Source: CAIZGX01 sp964385405
GTDB lineage: Bacteria; Bacteroidota; Bacteroidia; Flavobacteriales_D; Sanyastnellaceae
DNA length: 64,000 nt
Direction: 5' to 3'
Assembly: GCA_964385405.1 (NCBI GenBank)
Contig: CAYLOT010000001.1
Span: 124,001 to 188,000, forward strand
Each line of letters begins with the position of its first letter. Positions within the stretch are counted from its first letter, which is position 1. This document shows, in pieces, positions 17,410-24,703 of this stretch. Under the pieces are notes generated by a model, which saw only the letters and a list, made by a program, of their open reading frames with translations, ran no database searches and was not told where the DNA came from. A program made the position numbers and the translations under genes.

Positions 17410-18192
17410 TTACAACGAAAGTGTTCTTCCTCCGTCAACAGGTAGGTTTATACCGTTGATGTACGCTGCCGCGGGTGAACAAAGGAATGCAATTGCATTT
17501 GCAATTTCTTCGGGTTTGGCGAGGCGTTTAAGTGGAACTTCGCTTTCCATTTCATGCTTCACTTCTTCCGCGGTATGTCCTGTCTTTGCGGCTTTGTTAT
17601 TCATGATTTGCTCCAATCTTCCTGTTGAAGTAGCCCCGGGAAGTACATTGTTGACGGTAATTCCAAAAGCACCCAGTTCAGATGCTAAAGTCTTACTCCA
17701 ATTCGCAACCGCTCCGCGAATGGTATTGCTTACACCCAAATTCGGCAGTGGTTGTTTGACTGAAGTTGAAATGACATTGACGATGCGACCATAGCCCGAT
17801 TTTTTCATTCCTTCAACTACAGCTTGTGCTAAAATTTGATTGCAGATCAGGTGTGCGTTAAAAGCTTGACGAAATTCTTCAATATCTGCATCAATTGCCT
17901 TTCCTGGATTTGGTCCGCCCGTGTTGTTTACAAGAATGTTTACAGTTTGCGCTGCTGTAACTTGGTGAATCGCTTCTTTCACCGATTGAGGGTGAGAAAA
18001 ATCTGCAACAGCATAGGAGTGCCTATCTGGATTTTCCAATTGTGAAACGGCGTGTTTTAAGCGCTCTTCACTGCGTGCAATTAGGATAAGTGATGCTCCT
18101 TGTTTTGCTAATTGGTTTGCGGTTGCAAAGCCAATACCTTGTGTTGCGCCGCATACCACAGCCTTTTTTCCTGTTAAATCTAAATTCATCAT
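17410..18192 (-). CDS. Short-chain dehydrogenase/reductase
   Basis: 260 residues of the classical SDR family, NAD(P)-dependent and cytoplasmic. The cofactor motif CGATQGIGFA (residues about 13-22), the NNTGGPNPG segment, and the C-terminal FLCSPAAAYINGINLPVDGG are as in 3-oxoacyl-ACP reductase-like enzymes. The catalytic region is unusual: where YxxxK is expected I read VNVISTSVKQPLPNLGVSNTIRGAVANWSKTLA, so the tyrosine seems to be replaced. This matches a divergent SDR subgroup rather than FabG itself. The start overlaps the nadE stop (ATGA), so the two are coupled. Confidence 0.82.
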   Translation of the reverse strand: MMNLDLTGKKAVVCGATQGIGFATANQLAKQGASLILIARSEERLKHAVSQLENPDRHSYAVADFSHPQSVKEAIHQVTAAQTVNILVNNTGGPNPGKAIDADIEEFRQAFNAHLICNQILAQAVVEGMKKSGYGRIVNVISTSVKQPLPNLGVSNTIRGAVANWSKTLASELGAFGITVNNVLPGATSTGRLEQIMNNKAAKTGHTAEEVKHEMESEVPLKRLAKPEEIANAIAFLCSPAAAYINGINLPVDGGRTLSL

Positions 18193-18971
18193 GATCTTAA
18201 GTCGTCTGGAATTGTGCAAACCGGAATAGGTTGCATTTTATGTTGATTTTGTCTATTCAATTTTTGATAGATTGCCAAGACTTCACCTTCACGTTTCGAT
18301 AGTATTTCACCTCGATCTGTGTAGTTCATTGCCCATTCTAACTCAGGATAAGTTGCTCCTAATTGATCTTCATCGCTTCGATCATCACCGAACAATCCAT
18401 CGGTAGAGGCAGCATTTAAAATGTCTTCGTGCACGCCAAGAGATTCAGCCAGCGAATAAACTTCTGTTTTGGTTAAGTCGGCAATGGGAGAAAGGTCAAC
18501 CCCTCCATCTCCGTATTTCGTAAAAAATCCAACTCCGAAGTCTTCCACTTTATTTCCAGTTCCTGCAACCAGGTATCGATGTATTCCAGCGAAATAATAA
18601 AGTGTGGTCATGCGCAAACGTGCGCGAGAATTGGCCAAGCTCAAGTTGTACAACGCTTCGTTGTCTGAGTCGGGCAAAGCCTGCACAAGCGTGTCGAACG
18701 TTTGCGTTAATTCAACACGTGTGGTGCTTACTCGTTCAAACCGATTCTCAAGGAAATCCATGTGTTGTTGTGCACGAGTCACTTGGCTTTGGGCCTGATG
18801 AATGGGCATTTCAACCAAAAGCGTGGGTTTCTCTGTCATGGCGCAAAGGGTAGATGTAAGCGCAGAGTCAATGCCTCCGCTTACCCCAACAACGAATCCA
18901 CTCATGCTGCTGGTCTCGCAGTAGTTGCGAAGCCATTTTACAATGTGATCAACAGTTTGCTTTTTTTTCAT
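18189..18971 (-). CDS. nadE: NAD synthetase (ammonia-dependent type)
   Basis: 260 residues with no N-terminal glutaminase domain. It converts nicotinate adenine dinucleotide to NAD using ATP and ammonia. The PP-loop SGGIDSALTS is near residue 32, followed by GTGNKVEDFGVGFFTKYGDGGVDLSPIADLTKTEV, which is strongly conserved in NadE. I use the ATG at MKKKQTV. The frame runs seven codons further up, but those codons sit in the terminator of the preceding gene. nadE beside gldB is also the arrangement I recall from other Flavobacteriia. Confidence 0.95.
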   Translation of the reverse strand: MKKKQTVDHIVKWLRNYCETSSMSGFVVGVSGGIDSALTSTLCAMTEKPTLLVEMPIHQAQSQVTRAQQHMDFLENRFERVSTTRVELTQTFDTLVQALPDSDNEALYNLSLANSRARLRMTTLYYFAGIHRYLVAGTGNKVEDFGVGFFTKYGDGGVDLSPIADLTKTEVYSLAESLGVHEDILNAASTDGLFGDDRSDEDQLGATYPELEWAMNYTDRGEILSKREGEVLAIYQKLNRQNQHKMQPIPVCTIPDDLRS

Positions 18972-18976
18972 AAAAA

Positions 18977-19005
18977 AAATCCCGAACCTCAAAGGTACGG
19001 GATTT
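18977..19005 (-). terminator. Intrinsic terminator of the barrel-protein gene, abutting nadE
   Basis: An 8-bp perfect stem (AAATCCCG and CGGGATTT) followed on the minus strand by eight T residues that directly touch the nadE ATG. The loop carries TACCTTTG (18990-18997 on the complement), which has the form of a TAnnTTTG promoter element. Confidence 0.8.
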
Positions 19006-19025
19006 ATAAAGTGAACGAGATTCCT

Positions 19026-19850
19026 TTAAAACAAAATGCCTATGTTCAATTCTACATAATTTGGAAGCCCCGATAATTCAAAGGTCTGTGGTGTATTGTT
19101 TGTGTCGTCGTTGAATACAGGAGAGTTGGTATCTTTATCTGCAGCAACACCAGTTCCTCTCAACACATCGGTAAATCCATTTTGGAAAGTCAATCCAGCC
19201 AACAGACTGGTATTGCCGGAAAGATTGTATTCAATACCTGCGGCGAAAATCAAATTCGAAGAGAAAATGTTTACGTCGTTTTGGATGTCATTCGATGGTT
19301 TATTGGTATTGACTCTGTTAGATTTTTCCCAATTGAATGTATTCTTATCTTGGTAGTAGAGGTAATCGATTTGGTCGTTGCTAATTGCCTTTCGATTGAT
19401 ATTCAATCCCACTCCGAATTGGCCCCAATAAGTGATGTATCCAATTTCATTCGTTTTCATTTTAAAGGTTAATGGAACCTGAATGTATTGTAAGCGAAGA
19501 TCGCGTTCAATCAATCCTATTTGTTTCATGTTCGTGAGCTCCGCTCCGGTTGCGTCGTAATCGGTCCCTGTGTATTGCGCGAAATAGGAATACGTGCTGC
19601 CGGTGTTGTTAATGTTTACCCCCGTTCCAATAGCGTAATTCTCTGCGAAGAAAATATCGAAGTTCAAACCATAACCGAAGTGAAGCGATTTTTCGCCTAC
19701 CGTCATATTGCTATTGTCACTCGCTAGCCAAGAGACGTTCGGAGAAACTTTAAAGCCCAAGCGGAATTTGTTGGTTGGAGTTTTTGTAGTCTGCGCAAAT
19801 GACAAGCTTGTCAACAAGCTGCACAGAATTAAGATGTTTATTTTTTTCAT
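19026..19850 (-). CDS. Outer-membrane beta-barrel protein (PorT-like)
   Basis: 274 residues: a signal peptide (core ILILCSLLTSLSFA, cleavage before QTTK) followed by alternating hydrophobic/polar strands. These include FRLGFKVSPNVSWLA, HFGYGLNFDIFF and YIQVPLTFKMKT, with a terminal phenylalanine (ELNIGILF) recognised by the Bam machinery. The pattern fits the outer-membrane protein beta-barrel family that includes PorT of the type IX secretion system, but many members have other roles, so I give no symbol. The gene is divergent from gldB, and a terminator follows it. Confidence 0.8.
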   Translation of the reverse strand: MKKINILILCSLLTSLSFAQTTKTPTNKFRLGFKVSPNVSWLASDNSNMTVGEKSLHFGYGLNFDIFFAENYAIGTGVNINNTGSTYSYFAQYTGTDYDATGAELTNMKQIGLIERDLRLQYIQVPLTFKMKTNEIGYITYWGQFGVGLNINRKAISNDQIDYLYYQDKNTFNWEKSNRVNTNKPSNDIQNDVNIFSSNLIFAAGIEYNLSGNTSLLAGLTFQNGFTDVLRGTGVAADKDTNSPVFNDDTNNTPQTFELSGLPNYVELNIGILF

Positions 19851-19885
19851 ATCAATGTCTTTTTTAATGACTTTTGCAAATAACT

Positions 19886-20929
19886 ATGCCAAAGCTAACG
19901 AATTCCTATCTTCTAGTGTTGTCTATTTTGTTGACAATGCTCTGTTACTCTTGCGGTGAGGCTGACAAGCATAAAGATATTGATGTTGAAACAGAAGGTA
20001 AAACCTTGAATCCACTCCGTTTCGATCAAGATTTTTTTAGCTGCGATTGGAACAACACCGAGTCAGTTGCAAGTCTGAAATCGAAGTATGGTGGTTTCTA
20101 TTGTTTGTATGTTGAACGAATTCTGCATGCAGGTGCATGCGACAGCATTTCAACATTGAAGATGATTCAAGGATTTGTTTCGCATCCCGATTTTCAAGAT
20201 TTGAAATCAGAGATTCAAAAGAACTATCCGCAAGAAAGGCTGGATTCTCTTTACGAAAAAATACTTGTGTCTTCGTTGCGACTGCAGACGTTGATTCCAA
20301 ATATGAAACTGCCACAGTTGATTTGGATGAATTCCGGATTCAATATTGGAGCCTACAGCACCGATGATTATTTGGCTGTTGGCTTGGATTTTTATTTGGG
20401 ACAAAACAGTCGTATTACAAAGTCGGTTCCATTTCCGCAATATCAGAAAGAAGATATGACACGCGCGCAGTTGGTGCCCAATGCAATTAAGAATTTGGCA
20501 TACTACTACTTATTAAAAGCAGATACTGTTCAGCACGAAAATGATATGTTGTCTGAAATGATATTCCATGGAAAGGCGCACTACCTTACCTGGTTGGCAT
20601 TTGAAGAAATTCACGATTCTACCTTAATGGCGTGGACTGCCGAGCAATATTCTTGGACACAGGGGCATCAGTTAAATGTGTGGAAGGAAATAGCCAGACA
20701 AGAAGTATTGTTCTCTAAGAATAGAGTTGAAGTGCAACGCTGGTTTGAATATGCGCCATTTACCAATGCTGAAAATGTTCCGCAGGAAAGCGCTCCGCAG
20801 TTGGGGGTGTTTATGGGTTTCCAGATGGTGAAGAGTTACATGGAAAAACATCCGGAAGTTTCTGTTGAGCAAATGCTGAAAGAAGACAACGCACAGAAAA
20901 TATTACAAGCTTATAAACCGAATTTATGA
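19886..20929 (+). CDS. gldB: Gliding motility lipoprotein GldB
   Basis: 347 residues. The signal ends MLCYSCG (lipidated Cys23), then comes the GldB-family body with NPLRFDQDFFSCD, the MKLPQLIWMNSGFNIGAYS block, and YLAVGLDFYLG. In Flavobacterium johnsoniae GldB is required for gliding, and later work ties the Gld proteins to the type IX secretion system. The start is the ATG at MPKLTNSY, because the four codons before it have only a TTG. It overlaps gldC by four bases. With two sorting-domain substrates in the window, this supports a functional T9SS/gliding apparatus in the organism. Confidence 0.9.
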   Translation: MPKLTNSYLLVLSILLTMLCYSCGEADKHKDIDVETEGKTLNPLRFDQDFFSCDWNNTESVASLKSKYGGFYCLYVERILHAGACDSISTLKMIQGFVSHPDFQDLKSEIQKNYPQERLDSLYEKILVSSLRLQTLIPNMKLPQLIWMNSGFNIGAYSTDDYLAVGLDFYLGQNSRITKSVPFPQYQKEDMTRAQLVPNAIKNLAYYYLLKADTVQHENDMLSEMIFHGKAHYLTWLAFEEIHDSTLMAWTAEQYSWTQGHQLNVWKEIARQEVLFSKNRVEVQRWFEYAPFTNAENVPQESAPQLGVFMGFQMVKSYMEKHPEVSVEQMLKEDNAQKILQAYKPNL

Positions 20930-21255
20930 AGAAGTCAACGATTTCAATTGAAGTGGAATTAGATGAGAATAATGTTCCTGAAAATATTCAGTGGGAAGCT
21001 CCTGAATTAGGAAAGAAGGCCGAATGCAAAGCCATGATTTTATCGGTTTGGGACAAAGCGGAAGCCAATACCATGCGCATAGATTTATGGACGAAGGACA
21101 TGCAAGTGGATGAGATGAAGTTTTTTGTTCATCAGACCTTGCTAACTCTTTCAGATAGTTTTGAAAAAGCAACGGGCGACGCACGTATGTCTGCAACCAT
21201 GCGTGATTTTTGCGATTACTACGCAGAGAAAATGAACATTAAACCTCCGTTGTAG
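20926..21255 (+). CDS. gldC: Gliding motility protein GldC
   Basis: 109 residues, cytoplasmic, no signal peptide. The sequence STISIEVELDENNVPENIQW and the central AMILSVWDKAEANTMRIDLWTKDM are those of GldC, which enhances gliding in F. johnsoniae and is normally encoded right after gldB. The ATGA overlap with gldB indicates translational coupling. Its stop codon abuts the convergent engB stop with no spacer. Confidence 0.92.
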   Translation: MKKSTISIEVELDENNVPENIQWEAPELGKKAECKAMILSVWDKAEANTMRIDLWTKDMQVDEMKFFVHQTLLTLSDSFEKATGDARMSATMRDFCDYYAEKMNIKPPL

Positions 21256-21882
21256 TTATAGCGTTTTCGCAAATTCTTTTCTCCAAGCCGCAATTTGTTC
21301 TTGCAGTTCCACCCTTCCCATGCGTTCGACAGATGCTGTGAAAAAATATTGCGGTAACTCTTCCCAGGTTTTCATGAGTTCTTCCGCGAAAGCATTGAAA
21401 CGAATGGTCTTTTGCAATTCGGTTAACTTTTCACACTTTGTAAAAGCAATGCAAAAAGGCAATCCTTGCTCGCCCATCCATTGCATGAATTCAAGATCTA
21501 TTTTTTGCGGTGGAATGCGGAAGTCGAGAAGCACGAAGGTACAGATCAGGTTTTCCCTTTGGTCGAGGTAATTCCGAATAAAGCTTCCCCATTTGTTTCT
21601 CTCACTCTTTGAAGTTTTTGCGTAGCCATATCCGGGTAAATCTACAAGATACCACGGATGCTTTTCTTCGTTTATTATGAAGTGATTGATGGTTTGGGTT
21701 TTACCTGGGCTGGCCGAAGTTTTGGCAAGTCCTTTTTTATTCACCAACATGTTAATCAGTGAACTCTTTCCGACATTCGATCTTCCAATAAAGGCAAATT
21801 CAGGATAAATCGGTGGCGGACATTTATCTGTTTCAACCGATGATTTAACAAAGGAAGCGGAGTGGATTAGTTCTTGACTCAT
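21256..21882 (-). CDS. engB: Ribosome biogenesis GTP-binding protein EngB/YsxC
   Basis: 208 residues, the normal length. It is a GTPase of the TrmE-Era-EngA-EngB-like class required for 50S subunit assembly. G1 is GRSNVGKSSLIN (residues about 32-43), G2 is SASPGKTQTINHF, G3 is DLPGYGYA, G4 is TKCEKL and G5 is near ASVERMG. It is followed four bases upstream by an alpha/beta hydrolase gene, with which it is probably co-transcribed. Confidence 0.95.
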   Translation of the reverse strand: MSQELIHSASFVKSSVETDKCPPPIYPEFAFIGRSNVGKSSLINMLVNKKGLAKTSASPGKTQTINHFIINEEKHPWYLVDLPGYGYAKTSKSERNKWGSFIRNYLDQRENLICTFVLLDFRIPPQKIDLEFMQWMGEQGLPFCIAFTKCEKLTELQKTIRFNAFAEELMKTWEELPQYFFTASVERMGRVELQEQIAAWRKEFAKTL

Positions 21883-21886
21883 GGGA

Positions 21887-22648
21887 TTAAATGTTCTGCT
21901 CTTTTAGCCAAGTATCGAGCAATTCATTGAACCGAGCGGACTGCTCCATCATTGGTGCGTGACCGCACTCTTCAATCCAAAACAATTTTGCTTGTGGAAG
22001 TTTTTGTTGAAATTCTTCTGCGACTTCTGGTGGAGTAATGGTGTCATTTTTTCCCCAGATTAAACATGCAGGAATGTTCATGTCTTTCAGGTCATCGGCC
22101 ATGTTATGGCGAATAGCACTTTTCGCAAGAGCTAAAATGCGTAGAACGCGATTACGGTCGTTAACAACGTCGTAACATTCGTCTACCAATTCAGGCGTAG
22201 CGTGTTTTGGATCGTAAAAGGTGACTGCGACTTTCTGACGAATGAATTCTTTGTCTTCTCTTCTAGGAAAGCTCGAACCGAATGCGTTTTCATACAAGCC
22301 GCTGCTGGCTGTAAGAATGAGTGATTCAACGCGCTCCAAATGATTCTTGGTATAGACCAGGGCCACATGTCCGCCAAGCGAATTTCCAAGAAGATTCACC
22401 TTGTCCCATTTTTTATGTTGAATGAAATCGTGTAAGAATTCAGCCAATGATTTTACTCCTGTCGTAAGTAAAGGCATGGTGTATAGGGGTAACATGGGGA
22501 TAACAACTTTGTAACGCGGTTTGAAATGGTCGACCACGTCTTTGAAGTTGCTTAATGCCCCGAAAAGGCCATGAAGAAGAATGAGTGGTTTGCCTTCACC
22601 TTCCTCGATGTAGGTGAAGTCACCGTCGGTTTTTAATGTGTATTCCAT
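21887..22648 (-). CDS. Alpha/beta-fold hydrolase
   Basis: 253 residues, cytoplasmic. The oxyanion region LLHGLFG, the nucleophile elbow LLGNSLGGH (Ser about residue 92), the acid in WGKNDTITP and the His in ECGHAPMMEQ form a complete catalytic triad. This is the general arrangement of the meta-cleavage hydrolase/proline iminopeptidase-like group, with a helical cap between about residues 125 and 190. The substrate is unknown. It leads the two-gene unit with engB and is divergent from the dcw cluster, with 284 bases between. Confidence 0.85.
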   Translation of the reverse strand: MEYTLKTDGDFTYIEEGEGKPLILLHGLFGALSNFKDVVDHFKPRYKVVIPMLPLYTMPLLTTGVKSLAEFLHDFIQHKKWDKVNLLGNSLGGHVALVYTKNHLERVESLILTASSGLYENAFGSSFPRREDKEFIRQKVAVTFYDPKHATPELVDECYDVVNDRNRVLRILALAKSAIRHNMADDLKDMNIPACLIWGKNDTITPPEVAEEFQQKLPQAKLFWIEECGHAPMMEQSARFNELLDTWLKEQNI

Positions 22649-22758
22649 AATCTATAGCCAACGAAATTAAGCGATTCTGCGCTTGAACATCTATGCATTG
22701 TTATAAGCAATGAACAATCGCAGGTGAATGAAGGGTTGTGTTCATTGTAATTAACATT

Positions 22759-22775
22759 TCCCACTTTTTCCCACC
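22759..22775 (-). promoter_or_regulatory. Distal MraZ-type box pair, inverted
   Basis: On the minus strand this reads GGTGGGAAAAAGTGGGA: two TGGGA boxes at a 10-bp period, the same unit as in the proximal operator about 120 bases away but in the opposite orientation. Confidence 0.5.
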
Positions 22776-22880
22776 AGAGTCAATATGTGTTAAAATGCCT
22801 GATTTACAAGGTTTTTGAGTGGTTGTTGAGTAGTTTTTGGTGTTGAAGTTTTTAACAAAATGGTGATTTTGGGCTATTTA

Positions 22881-22910
22881 GTGGTAAAAAGTGGGAAAAA
22901 GTGATTATTT
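22881..22910 (+). promoter_or_regulatory. Proximal MraZ operator: three 10-bp direct repeats
   Basis: GTGGTAAAAA, GTGGGAAAAA and GTGATTATTT stand in perfect 10-bp phase. MraZ is known to bind direct repeats of TGGG or AAAGTG type at a 10-bp period in front of its own gene. The repeats end 22 bases before the mraZ ATG and overlap the promoter, so MraZ binding would block it. Confidence 0.75.
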
Positions 22911-22913
22911 TTG
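22906..22913 (+). promoter_or_regulatory. -7 promoter element of the dcw operon
   Basis: TATTTTTG fits TAnnTTTG and lies 19 bases before the mraZ ATG. No TTG is found at -33, where the MraZ boxes lie instead. Confidence 0.5.
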
Positions 22914-22932
22914 GAAAACAATTCACAATTGA

Positions 22933-23409
22933 ATGTTAAACCTACTCGGAGAATACCACTGTAAAGTCGATGCAAAAGGGCGTTTGCTCTTTCCTGCGCG
23001 TTTGAAAAAGCAGTTGGAGAATGTTCTTCATCACGGGTTGGTGGTTAACCGGGACATCTTCACGCAGTGCTTGGTGGTTTATCCAAAACCAGAATGGGAC
23101 ATGGTGAATGAAGAGATGTCGAAGTTGAGCAGATACAATCAAAAGCATCAGATGTTCCAACGCAAATTCATGAAAGGGGCAACGCTTCTTGAATTGGACA
23201 GTGTTGGTCGTTTGTCATTGCCTGCAAGTCTCCTAGAATACGCAGGTGTTGATGGGTCTAAGAATGAATTGGTGATTTCAGGTCTTGGTCAGAAAATGGA
23301 AATCTGGGCATTGGATCAATACAACGCTGAGGTGTTGGGTGAGGAGATGGATTTCGGAGCGTTGGCGGAAGAAGTTAGAAAAGACATTGACGCAAAAGGC
23401 GACAAGTAA
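22933..23409 (+). CDS. mraZ: Transcriptional regulator MraZ
   Basis: 158 residues made of two AbrB-like half domains, each with its signature: GEYHCKVDAKGRLLFPARLK (residues about 6-25) and TLLELDSVGRLSLPASLLEYAG (about 85-106). MraZ forms a ring-shaped multimer and controls the division and cell wall cluster that begins with its own gene. Direct-repeat boxes of the expected kind lie just upstream, so autoregulation is well supported. It overlaps rsmH by one base. Confidence 0.96.
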   Translation: MLNLLGEYHCKVDAKGRLLFPARLKKQLENVLHHGLVVNRDIFTQCLVVYPKPEWDMVNEEMSKLSRYNQKHQMFQRKFMKGATLLELDSVGRLSLPASLLEYAGVDGSKNELVISGLGQKMEIWALDQYNAEVLGEEMDFGALAEEVRKDIDAKGDK

Positions 23410-24302
23410 TGGAGCAGGTATATCACACCCCGGTGTTGTTGCACGAGTCGATAGAGGGGTTGAACATTAAACCCGACGGGGTTTATGTAGACGTAACTTT
23501 TGGAGGCGGAGGTCATTCAAAAGAGATATTGAAGTATTTGACAACTGGAAAGCTAATTGCATTTGATCAAGATGCTGAAGCTGCGAAGAATGTTCCTCAG
23601 GATGAGCGATTGATTTTTGTCCCACAAAATTTCAGATTCGTTAAGAACTGGGTACAGCTTCATGGGTTTCAGCAGGTCGATGGGATATTGGCTGATTTAG
23701 GCGTGAGTAGTCATCAATTTGATTCAGGCGAAAGGGGATTTTCAATCCGATTCAATGGACCGTTGGACATGCGCATGAATCAATCAACTGGAATTTCTGC
23801 AGACGAGTGGATAAACAAATCGAGTGTTCAGGAAATTACAGACGTCTTACGAATGTATGGCGAGCTTGATGGAGCATACAAGGTGGCGAAGGAGATAGAC
23901 ATGCACAAGCCTTTGGGAACAACGCAAGCTTTAATCGACTGCACGCAGTCGTTCGCGAAACGCGGGAAGGAGAAGCAGTTCTTGGCTCAGATGTTCCAAG
24001 CGTTTCGAATGGTAGTGAACGACGAAATTGCGGTGTTGAAAGAATTCCTTCAGCAATCGTTGGAGTTGTTGGCGCCAGAGGGAAGGTTAGTGGTAATTAG
24101 TTATCACAGTTTAGAAGATCGCTTGGTGAAGGACTTTTTACGATCAGGAAATTTGGAAGGGGAGATGAAGAAGGATTTTTTTGGAAATCTTGAACGTCAG
24201 ATAGAGCCTGTGAAGAGTAAACCAATCCTTCCATCACAAGAAGAAATTGAAAGAAACAGTAGAAGTCGAAGTGCTAAACTTCGAGTAGGACAAAAAAAAT
24301 AA
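23409..24302 (+). CDS. rsmH: 16S rRNA (cytosine1402-N4)-methyltransferase
   Basis: 297 residues. It methylates C1402 in the decoding centre using S-adenosylmethionine. Motifs are HTPVLLHESIEGL at the N-terminus, the SAM loop VDVTFGGGGHSKEIL, GILADLGVSSHQFD and the C-terminal VVISYHSLEDRLVKDF. The small helical insert between them is normal. Its position between mraZ and ftsL is conserved across bacteria. Confidence 0.97.
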   Translation: MEQVYHTPVLLHESIEGLNIKPDGVYVDVTFGGGGHSKEILKYLTTGKLIAFDQDAEAAKNVPQDERLIFVPQNFRFVKNWVQLHGFQQVDGILADLGVSSHQFDSGERGFSIRFNGPLDMRMNQSTGISADEWINKSSVQEITDVLRMYGELDGAYKVAKEIDMHKPLGTTQALIDCTQSFAKRGKEKQFLAQMFQAFRMVVNDEIAVLKEFLQQSLELLAPEGRLVVISYHSLEDRLVKDFLRSGNLEGEMKKDFFGNLERQIEPVKSKPILPSQEEIERNSRSRSAKLRVGQKK

Positions 24303-24310
24303 AACTTTAA

Positions 24311-24332
24311 ACCGAATGAATGTTCGTTCGGT
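24311..24332. repeat. Palindrome copy 5, with an inserted TTCG
   Basis: ACCGAATGAATG, then TTCG, then TTCGGT. Outer arms are as in the other four copies, but a TTCG has been duplicated, so the spacing is 10 rather than 6. It lies in the 38-base gap between rsmH and ftsL. Confidence 0.65.
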
Positions 24333-24340
24333 ATTGGAAA

Positions 24341-24703
24341 ATGGCAAAGAAAGAAGAAGTAAAAAGAAAGGGAATCACCTTCCGAGAAATCATAGGAGGA
24401 GATTTTTTGACGCGCCAGTCTTTGGTAAGTCAGCTTCCTTTTTTCTTTTTCATTGTCGTGTTATTCTTCATTCAAATTAGCATGATATATTATTTCGAAT
24501 CGGTTCAGATTGAAATAAAGAACACCAAAGAGAAGCTTAAAAATCTGAATTCAGAGTATAGCACGAATGCGAGTGAACTCAGTGTGAAGTCTCAGCATAG
24601 CGAGGTGGTTGGTCAGGTGGCCCCTTGGGGTTTAGTGAATTCTACTACCACTCCTTTCATAATAGATGTCGATTCAAATTTCTTCAAGATCACCAATGAA
24701 TGA
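24341..24703 (+). CDS. ftsL: FtsL-like cell division protein
   Basis: 120 residues: a basic cytoplasmic N-terminus, one membrane helix (residues about 35-56, PFFFFIVVLFFIQISMIYYF), and a short periplasmic coiled coil (QIEIKNTKEKLKNLNSEYST). This layout and the position between rsmH and the PBP gene identify the Bacteroidota FtsL equivalent, which with FtsQ and FtsB activates FtsWI at the septum. Sequence identity to model FtsL proteins is low, as usual. The start is the ATG at MAKKEEV. The frame continues seven codons up into the palindrome. Confidence 0.8.
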   Translation: MAKKEEVKRKGITFREIIGGDFLTRQSLVSQLPFFFFIVVLFFIQISMIYYFESVQIEIKNTKEKLKNLNSEYSTNASELSVKSQHSEVVGQVAPWGLVNSTTTPFIIDVDSNFFKITNE

